Shown: in pieces, positions 55,884 to 64,000 of the stretch
How the letters are laid out: every line of letters begins with the position of its first letter
How positions within the stretch are numbered: the first letter of the stretch is position 1
Origin: Dolomedes plantarius
Lineage: Eukaryota; Arthropoda; Arachnida; Araneae; Dolomedidae
DNA: 64,000 nt
Direction: 5' to 3'
Assembly (NCBI GenBank): GCA_907164885.2
Contig: OU015496.1
Coordinates: forward strand, 164,969,941 to 165,033,940
The notes under the pieces: model-generated
Seen by the model: the letters and a program-made list of their open reading frames with translations, nothing else
Told to the model about the DNA's origin: nothing
Database searches by the model: none
Program-made: the position numbers and the translations under genes

Positions 55884-57672
55884 GGATTTGGTGTGATGAC
55901 GTCATTTACAAACGATCTTACTTGGTCAACACTGTTGATTATCCGCTCACTAGGGTATTAAGAAGACGCATTTGGCAACTGTCAAAATCAAAATAATAGC
56001 GTGAGTGCAATATTACACTGTGGGAAAACTACAGGTAAGCAACTTTTAGGTGAAATTCCCAACAGTTTTGAATGCAATCTACAAGCACGCTCTGCCGCAT
56101 ATCAATTAGCTCCGGTTGTAATAATGTCAATCAAAATATTTATAGAAAAAATCCAAAACATTTCCAATATGGTAATTTTGAAATTCATACCTGGTTTTGC
56201 AGTAAAAGTAAAATGAGCAGGTGCAGTTGGCAACTTAAAGTTGATTTTTAATTTACCACCTGATTTTTTAATTTTATACCATTGACGGGTTGTGCCAAAT
56301 TGTCCAAATCACTTGAACTATTATCTTTTGTACACAATCGCCATTTTTAAACTCTTTTTCAAAGTAACTATCCTTAATTATCTAGCTGCCGCCATACATA
56401 CAATCAGGCAAAACACGTGTCCAGTCCCGCCATCCAACGGCAAAACTCTCCAACAAAACTTGGCAAACTGTCAATCAAAGCAGACCATTTTCTTTCCTTT
56501 AGGCCTAGTAAAAATGTGATTAAACAAATCCTACTGACAAATTCTGCTATGCCTGAGTTTTCTCGGGATAATAATTAATTGCAATAAATATGAACCCGAG
56601 ATAACTTGGGATAATCAGGAAAGCGGTTAAAGCCAATTCCGAATGGCTACAAACATCTATGCCAATAGTGATATACGAACCCACAGACTGGTACTGAATG
56701 CCAGAGCCCTAGCCATTTGGCCATTGTATAATTATAAAGACCAGCCAAGCTATGAAAGTTCATAAAACAAAGTTATTAAAATACAGTAAAGACAGCATTT
56801 TATAAATTTTAATAACCTCAGAAGAACAATACTTCAATAATTTCTAGTTTAACTGTTGCAGCAAATTTATGAAGTTTCAAAATTTGAGGTGTCAGTAATA
56901 ACACAGAGGAGCAAATAAAAGTTTTCAATTTTTCCATTTATATAAAAGGCAGCTCTAACACTGGAACATCTGGATAACTAAATAAAAGTTAATTTCATAT
57001 TTCAGAAATGTTCAACTATTATATAACATTGATAGACAGAAAAAAAAAAAATCTTTAAAACTTACTATTTATTTTAATTAAACTAAAAAATTCAAGATTC
57101 CAAAATAAAACAAATAAATTCATGATATTAATATCAGAAATATCAACAACCAACTCTTGATTTTTGAAAATACCTATTTTAGAAATTCAACTCCAGAAAC
57201 TCTTTCTCATCATAGTTGTATTAATTTTTTAGCACAAAATTACATGTTACCATTATATTAAAAAATATACATAAAATATAAATTAATATGTTTGAATTCT
57301 ATGTATTTCAAGCAAAGATGACAATACTTACATTCACTGCTTTGACATTTATTAAATATAAAATTATCTTTTTCCCAAATCATACATTGAAAAATTTTCG
57401 GTATTTTTAAGCAGCTTATATTATTGCTCCAATATTTAGATGATTCTTTTTTTTAAAAGGCAAATGAAACAAAAACAATAGCTTTTAATATACATTATCA
57501 ACTTATAAAACTTGTATTCCTGATGTTGAATGAAATGTATTCCTGGTGTTAGAAACCAGAATGAACGATTTTTAGAAACAAAGTACAACAATACTGAATA
57601 TTTGTATTATTGTTCATGTATAAAAGCAAAACATATCACAATATATCAGTTCAAGTTAGTCCTTCTTTAACA
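55884..57672. other. Flank and probable 3' region of PFDN1
   Basis: No supported coding frame apart from the SINE-like piece at 56636-56735. The right part (from about 57300) is probably the PFDN1 3' UTR, minus strand; its end is not clear. Confidence 0.45.
56636..56735 (-). repeat. tRNA-derived SINE or tRNA relic
   Basis: The minus strand has an A-box-like TGGCCAAATGG, an arm CTGGCATTCAGTACCAG and a B-box-like GTGGGTTCGTATATCAC in tRNA order and spacing. Pairing is imperfect and the acceptor stem does not fold well, so it is more likely the head of a SINE than a working tRNA gene. Confidence 0.5.
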
Positions 57673-57759
57673 TTAACGATCCTTTAGCTTGTTTGCAACC
57701 AATTCTCTTAGGTTTTCTTCACTTTCTTTCATGCTGCGTTCTAAGTATGCTTTACTTGT
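57673..57759 (-). CDS. PFDN1: Prefoldin subunit 1, last coding exon
   Basis: 29 codons including the TAA stop (57673-57675), preceded by a splice acceptor ATTTATTTTTAG at 57760 and above. The peptide KAYLERSMKESEENLREL followed by a short basic tail fits the C-terminal coiled-coil helix of prefoldin subunit 1, where a YLERS.KE.E.N.RE pattern is conserved. PFDN1 is a beta-type subunit of the cytosolic hexamer that hands unfolded actin and tubulin to the CCT chaperonin. The preceding intron is phase 0. Upstream exons are not found in the remaining 6 kb, so the last intron would exceed 6 kb and contain the Tigger and copia insertions. Confidence 0.75.
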   Translation of the reverse strand, partial: TSKAYLERSMKESEENLRELVANKLKDR

Positions 57760-58629
57760 CTAAAAATAAATAAAATAATGAAAAGTTTAAAAACATGAAC
57801 ATACATAAGGAACTATGATATACATCTTTTAAAATTAATCACAAACATTAAACCTTTTAGCAATGATAGTAATTTATGCTAGAATACAAGGCAATATCAT
57901 TTAGAGATCAGCATTAAATAACTTTTTAATAAAGGTGTATTGTGACTGTAGCATTGAAATGCCAAATTATTCATACAATTATTTTCATTTAACTTAGAGA
58001 AATAAATACATTTATCCATTCTTCCAGTAAAAACTGTTTATAAGAACACTGGATATAAAAACATATCGCTTAAAAGAACGGAATTATTAGTTCCCGGCCA
58101 ATTATCATGTGTTATAAGTGGATACAAAATCCGGTTATAATAACATCGTTAATAAGAACATATCGCTTTTAGTGACTTAATTTTGTGTCTGGGAAAATAT
58201 ATCGCTTATAATAACATGCTAATTGTGAACGGACGGGAAGTAGCAGCACGTTGTTCTTCAACCATTATCCATTTTTTTAATGTAAAATAAAATCCAACTC
58301 TCACGGACTAATTCGGATGTGGTCAGCCCTCATAAAGTAGGAATTGCTAAAAAAGTGTGCCTCCAGAAAACAAAACTTGCCAAGAAAAATGGGCCACCGC
58401 CCATACCCCTAGTGACTGGGACATAATGATCGGAAGTGCTGACCCCGCCAAGTCAGTCCCCCAAAACTTCCACCCACCAGTGGAGTCTGATAAGAAAAAT
58501 TTATGAGGTGCGGAACCAACCCAAACGGCAGCAGAAATTCCAGACTAGTGACAAGAGGAAACAGTGCAAAGCATTTACAACTCTTTCTACAGCCGACAAG
58601 TCATCACAGTCTGTACCTCCACATATTCA

Positions 58630-59969
58630 ATGATGAGTGCAAAATGTAAAACTTGCACGGTTGAGGAAAAAATTCGTATAATTTCCAGATTAGAAAACGG
58701 TGAAAAAAATGGAGCATTAGCCAACGAATTAAAGGTGAGTCATGTCACGATTTCAAATATTTTTAAAAATAGAGAACAATTAAAAGAAGAATTTGAAAAA
58801 GATCGGACTAAAATTAAGAAACTTCGAAAAAGTCCACATGCTGACATAGAAGAAGCCCTTTTGCAATGGTTTAAAATTCAAAGGAGTGTCAACATTCCCA
58901 TAAGTGGACTGATTTTTCAAGCAAAAGCAAATGAATTTGCGAAGCTCTTTAAAAAATATGATTTTGTTTGTTCAGCTTCGACGATCCAGAGATTTCGGGA
59001 GAGGCATTGTGTTCCACTGTGTTCGGGAGAATCAGTGGAGAATCGAAGGCCGTGCCACCAGGAGTTTCTGATAACTGACTTAAAACCGTTTGGACTGTGT
59101 TAAGAGAAGGCTATGAAGACCATGAAATCTTCAACGCTGATGAAACTGGGCTATTTTATAGGATGACCCCGGATAGGACGTTACGTTTCAAACACGAAAA
59201 CTGCAGTGGTGGTAAGCTTTCAAAAGAAAGGATAAAAGTTATGGTTGCTGCAAATTTAACTGGAACTGAAAAATTGAAGCTTTTAGTGATCGGGAAATAC
59301 AAAAATTCGAGGGCATTTAAAAATATAAAATCACTGCCAGTTGATTATCATTCGAATTCTAAAGCTTTGATGACAGGAGAAATCTTTGAAAACTGGTTAC
59401 GCAAGTGGTATTAAGAACTTATTAAACAAAAAAAGAGAATTCTTCTTGTTGTGGACAATTGCCCAGCCCACCCTCTGGTTCAAGGTCTTCATGCCATTAA
59501 ATTAACTTTTCTTCCTCCCAACTCAACATTCGTATTACGGCCTATGGACCAAGGTGTCATTAAGTCCTTAAAACTTCATTTCAGGAAGAACTTGATTCTA
59601 CAGATCATTGACGATATTGAAAATAAGAAAGAACCGAAGATTTCAATACTGGACGCTATCATCATACTAGAAAAGGCGTGGAATAATGTTAAACCTTTAA
59701 CGATTTCTAATTGTTTCCGGCATGCTGGTTTTCTTAGGGGTGTAAATCCTTCCATTTTTCAAATTCAAGACGCTAGAGATGAAACACTTCAAGACTGGGC
59801 TCGAGATTTGCCAATAGAACAAGATTCACTTCAGGAATATGAAGACATAGATTTGGCTCTTGCAACACATGGGAATATAACGGAGGAAGATATTGTTGCA
59901 GGCATAAATGCAGAGATTCTAGCAGAGATGATGATATTGACGACAGTGCCAGTTCAGAAGATCATTTGA
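58630..59969 (+). pseudogene. Tigger/pogo (jerky-like) transposase
   Basis: N-terminal CENP-B-type helix-turn-helix (VEEKIRIISRLENGEKNGAL; ELKVSHVTISNIFKN), then a second DNA-binding domain (ASTIQRFRERH), then the DDE/D core: Asp in IFNADETGLFYRM, Asp in LLVVDNCPAHP and the last Asp in RPMDQGVIKSLK. One frameshift near 59095 and one TAA at 59412-59414 break it; otherwise the length (about 445 codons) is normal for Tigger. The acidic C-terminus follows. Opposite in strand to PFDN1 and within its presumed last intron. Confidence 0.93.
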
Positions 59970-60401
59970 ACGAGTTTTCTTGCCCGAGTTTAAAAGAAAT
60001 GTTTTCGGCAATCAATACCGTTTGATGACTCGAAAAGAGACAATTGCGAAAATGAAGGGGACAAGTCGTCTGCCATGACGATCTCTTAGTAAAAATGCTG
60101 AGATCACGTGATCAGCAAACGAAACTGATTTCTTATTCGATTGAAATGATATAAGTGCATCATGTAAGATGTGTTTATGTGAGTCAAATTTCATTAAAAT
60201 CTAGAATTCCTCGGCTTTCAGATATTCTTTTTTTGTGTGTCCAAGTGCCTAATTATTTTGTAGTGGAAAGAAATAGAGAGGTGAGTAATTACATTCTTTA
60301 ATTCAACACCGTTAATAAATTTTTAGCTTACAATGACAATTTTGTGAAGGATCCGATAAAAAAGCTGTCAAAGAACTTGTTGCGATAACCGAAAATTCTT
60401 T

Positions 60402-60432
60402 TTATTTAAAAAAAAAAAAAAAAAAAAAAAAA
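60402..60432. repeat. Poly-A run
   Basis: About 31 A in a row inside the Tigger 3' part. Confidence 0.95.
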
Positions 60433-60790
60433 ATTACTGACTTTTTTTCTGTAAATCAATAAACATGTAAAAACAAAATATTGCATTATGTATGTACATT
60501 CATAATAGCTATATAATTTTATTCATTTTTCTTTTTAACATTTTTAGAACTATGTATTTGAAAAAGTTTAAAAAAACATTTATATGAAAATAAGCAGTGT
60601 GTTTTTCCCTGATTGGACTTGAATCTCTTAACCATTTTTTGAATGTCATGTTTCAGGTGTAAATAGAAATTATGTGATAATGAATTTGGTATTTTCAGCA
60701 GTTTTAAGTCATCTATCGGTTATAAAAACTATCGATTATAAGAACCAGTTTTTAAAGTTCTCTGGATGTTCTTATAAACGATTTTTACTG

Positions 60791-61984
60791 TATATTGTAT
60801 TCAATTTTTTTATTCTTTCAATATTTTGATACACCCTCTTTTAAGCTGCCTCAATATATCTACATGCACTGATTACCTGGTTGTATGAACATGCTGTGTC
60901 ACTCTACATTCTTTTATGTAGACCACATTTCTGATAATTTTTTCTCTTGTGCTAGGATAATGCCTTTGTCACTGATATACTTTTCTGAATTATTTGAACA
61001 TAAATTTTGCATAGCTCAAAACATTTTGGCCAAAAACAAGCAAAATGTTAAAACATAAGTAAAATAAGTTTTAAAAATTATAGTTTCCCATTTTAACGTT
61101 TAGCTTCATAAATGTTTGAATATAAAACCAACCATTTTAAAATGCTTTTGCAAACATCATTTTATCAGTATTAACTAAAAATCAAACTTTACAATATATA
61201 ATGCTTTCCTGTTAGTTTTTAGAAATATCAAAATTTTGCAATGACTTTAGTTAGAACACAAATTGGTGCAAATACTTCAAATCTGTAATGAAACCCAATA
61301 ATGTTCTCTGAATTTACTGAGATCAATTTCATGTAAATAAGAAAAAAAAAATCAGGTTACAGACATAATCTTTAAATCTAAGATTGTAAAGTTTTCATTT
61401 AAAAAAAATTTCTTTAAAAGTCATTGAACATAAAAACTCTAGAAAATGGGCAGATGAATTGCCTTGGAGAGCATTATTGCATTGATTATTAGCATTTATG
61501 TAGCTGTAAATAGTTGACAAAAATAAATTTTAAATAAAAAATTCTGCTGAGATTTTCCGCTGTTCGGGGAGGGGGGTGATTGATAACTTTGAAGGACCAC
61601 CCATTGCTGCGAGGGGTAGCGCTCCCAACCTGCCACTCTGTGAGTGAGGGGTCAGTTAACAAAAGCCGTAAATGTTATCATAAGAGTTTCTGAAAACCTG
61701 AACTTTCGAAAACAGGAACACAGGACAAACAAACAAAAAAAGAAAAAACTCTGGGATTATTTTGTGAAATTCTTGACTGAATATCAGAAATAGCTCCCTT
61801 CATATTGGCCACATTGTCATATCCAGGATTCTATTTTTTTTTCTTTTCTCCCCAGATAACCGAAATAAACTTTCTTACAAGTTCATCCTTAATTATAAAA
61901 AAAATTAAGTACGGATCAATGCAGATTTTAAATGTAAATTTCAAATGAATAAGAACTTTAAAAACACAATTTAATCGAATGTTA
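60791..61984. other. AT-rich presumed intron
   Basis: No coding frame or repeat end supported. Confidence 0.45.
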
Positions 61985-62800
61985 TGTGCATATCCCAGAT
62001 GGAGTTCTAGCTGGTAAAGGTCCACATACATCCATGTGGATTAATTCCAAAGGTTTCATAGATCTGGTATTCCCCTTTGCCTTAAAACTTTTCCTACAGG
62101 TTTTAGCTATTCTACATGATTCACATCCAACTTTATTTGTCTTTAAGTTTGTCATTCCTCGTGGACTTTCATTTTTACAGGTTTTGAGAATATAATCGGG
62201 ATTTATATGACAGAATCTTCTATGCCACAGTTGTAGACTATTTTCTTCTGAAACGATTTAGCTTTCAAGTTTCTTATATTGCTTCGATCTGTAGACTGGG
62301 TCGCAGTAGTACAAACCATTTTTTCTTATTGCTACGAATAGTTCACATATGTCTTTATGATATACGGTTAGTTTTCCATTTTTACAAACAAATGATCCTC
62401 CTCCTCTATCAATTGCTGGGCCAGCTATTAAATTTATTCTCAATTTCGGAGAGTAGAGGACATTTTGAAGGTGTATGTTTTCTATTTTATCCTTAGTATG
62501 AAAAACTAAATCTACTGTACCTTTCCCTTCTACTTCGCATGATATATCACTCAGTGCTACTGTCATACTTACCTCCTTCAGAGGTTAAAGTGACCTAAAT
62601 AACTCTTTCTTACCACAAAAATGTGTGGTTGCTGCTGTATCAATTACCCATGTTCTGTCATCTTGCATTTCAGCATTGCTATAATACGTCTCCATGATGA
62701 AACTTGTGTTATTACCTTCTATATAAGTGTTTTGTAGCATATCAGGACTTATTACACGAATTGCTTGAATGATACGCTTCTTCATTTCATACACAGCTTC
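61985..62800 (-). pseudogene. Second Ty1/copia fragment (protease to integrase start)
   Basis: The minus strand gives, in order: a gag/protease segment (62585-62794) with TWVIDTAATTHFCGKKELF; a frame change; a 62258-62566 segment with NVLYSPKLRINLIAG and NGLYYCDP (protease end and pre-integrase domain); and an integrase finger with CESCRIAKTCRKSF and the first catalytic Asp in LIHMDVCGPLPA near 62010-62050. It is cut on both sides, so neither LTRs nor RT are present. It resembles the copia at 51772-55340 only distantly. Confidence 0.88.
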
Positions 62801-62868
62801 AATTTATTGTTTATACACGACGGATTTAATGAATCCCCAAGAAAAAAAGTCCTGATATGCTACAAAAG
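62730..62868. repeat. 21 bp inverted repeat at the copia fragment edge
   Basis: TTTGTAGCATATCAGGACTT at 62731-62750 recurs in inverted orientation at 62848-62867, with 97 bp between. Confidence 0.9.
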
Positions 62869-63019
62869 GTGCACACATCATAATCTATGATACTACGATC
62901 GATATCTATGATTGATGTTAAAACTTGGTGAGATTTCTTTCAATTTAAATAATTTTAATTAAATTATAATAGGCAGTTCCATAAAAATAAGTCATAGATT
63001 TTGGATACTTTTAGCCTGG

Positions 63020-63540
63020 GCACCCTGTATATAAAAGCCGAATACCACTCACTCACTGATCACTGTATCTCTCGAACCATGAGTTCTAGGAAGCTGAAAT
63101 TTTGTATAATGGTTGCACTTTGGCTCTCACTAACAATAACATTTAAGAAATATTCTTTAAAAAATCTAAACTTTTAAGATGTGAAAAGGGATTTAAACCC
63201 TCAAAATGAAACACGGACTGACTGATCACTCTATCTCTGGAACCATAAGACCTAGGAAGTTGAAATTTTGCAAGTGGCTAATCTAAGGCCCTAGGAGCTC
63301 ACTAAGAAAGCTAAAAAAAAATCCAACTATAATTGGGTTAGAAGGGGCACAATGCCCCCAAAATAAACAAAATATATATAAATCTAAAAACCCTTATTTA
63401 ATGTTGGTCATTAAATTATAGGGTGAACTCCTCTAAGAAATGACAACACTTTACTACTAAAGTTAATTTATATTAAAGGAACCAGATTACATAATTGGTG
63501 GTAGTAATGTATTCCGTAGTGAAGCACGGGTATTTAGCTA
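63020..63540 (+). mobile_element. Helitron-like non-autonomous repeat (tentative)
   Basis: Two diverged repeats of about 130 bp share ACTGATCACT, CTCTGGAACCAT-type and TAGGAAG(C/T)TGAAATTTTG blocks (63055 and 63215). The right end has a stem CCGT...ACGG and GGGTATTTAGCTAT, resembling Helitron 3' ends but with CTAT in place of CTAG. Confidence 0.4.
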
Positions 63541-64000
63541 TAGGCATATATAGAAAAAAAAAGAAAAAGATAAAAAAATATATACAGAGATAAAACTTTC
63601 TTGTAAGTTCATCTTAAAAGTATAAGAAATATTAAAAACAAATCAATGGAGTTTTGAATGTACTATAGAAAAATTTCGTAAATGCATTAAACACAATTGT
63701 CCAAGGCCTAAACTATATCATACAGTTCGAAACGAGTTGTTATTATTAGTTGCTATTATATTTTATCGTTATTTGATGATAATTTCGTATTTTAACCCTG
63801 CCTCATTTTGGCGCCTCTTTCAATGTCTTATCCATGGATCCCGCCATGTTTGGAGAAACTTACAACAACACAATCTAATTTTTTTTATTCTAGAATTTCT
63901 ATATTTGTATCATGTGAAAACGTTTCAATAAACATGCACAATTATTTATAGTACTTTTGTATATTAGACAATTTTCTCAAGATATTGAACCGTTTTCTGA
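63541..64000. other. No gene recognised
   Basis: AT-rich DNA to the window edge without a supported feature. Confidence 0.5.

Larger units (their letters stand above)
58025..60790 (+). mobile_element. Full-length Tigger/pogo element
   Basis: 2766 bp. The left end is CAGTAAAAACTGTTTATAAG; the right end on the minus strand is CAGTAAAAATCGTTTATAAG. Subterminal repeats of ATATCGCTTA type (left) and ATCGATTATAAGAACC type (right) resemble each other. TA follows the right end; the left flank is TC, so the TA there is probably mutated. Encloses a broken transposase. Confidence 0.9.

Overview
This is an AT-rich eukaryotic window, almost certainly from an arthropod genome and most likely an arachnid such as a spider (inferred from the mix of BEL/Pao, gypsy, copia, hAT, Tc1 and Tigger elements and the very long (TA)n tracts; no marker gene settles the species). 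It is accessory, transposon-packed DNA. The only host gene segment I recognise is the last coding exon of prefoldin subunit 1 (57673-57759, minus strand). A second spliced-looking exon of unknown identity lies at 28054-28334.

Layout. 1-10190 is one copy of a nested transposon cluster that recurs, nearly base for base and in the same orientation, at 35386-45565. In order it holds: the 5' end of a Ty3/gypsy element (minus strand); a piece of an older LTR; a decayed GTF2IRD2/ZBED-like hAT transposase (plus strand) cut by a SINE-like repeat (itself hit by a solo gypsy LTR) and by a Jockey-type LINE; and a BEL/Pao element whose gag is split by a 3.0 kb DNA transposon that carries a TTAA-flanked MITE. 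The block ends inside a piggyBac-like terminus. 10190-20160 holds a Tc1 relic, a decayed viral/Polinton-like stretch with B-family DNA polymerase and Bro-N fragments, a hAT MITE with a perfect 8 bp target duplication, unidentified relics and another Tc1 copy. 20300-25140 is a cluster of TA-target elements in (TA)n tracts: a 1 kb foldback, a Tc1 element with a single nonsense codon, two small Tigger-like elements and a mariner terminus. 25140-31500 is sparse: an orphan exon, a hAT-like element inside a Helitron-type end, an array of forkhead-like motifs and a CGATTA-rich minisatellite.

31511-36103 is the best-preserved element: a complete Ty3/gypsy retrotransposon with open gag and pol, identical 260 bp LTRs as far as I can read, and a 4 bp target duplication. 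Its 5' LTR begins the second copy of the duplicated block. 45970-55883 is a chain of truncated elements: a second gypsy (pol broken, two reverse-transcriptase aspartates replaced by asparagine), a P52rIPK-like hAT, and a Ty1/copia element whose primer site resembles the half-tRNA-iMet site of Drosophila copia. 57673-64000 looks like the 3' end and last intron of PFDN1, carrying a full Tigger/pogo element and a second copia fragment.

The genes do not form a pathway. They record successive insertions, truncations and at least one large duplication. The points most worth checking are the 10 kb duplication with a sharply divergent 280 bp patch inside it, the intact gypsy, the PolB/Bro-N relic and the foldback in (TA)n DNA.
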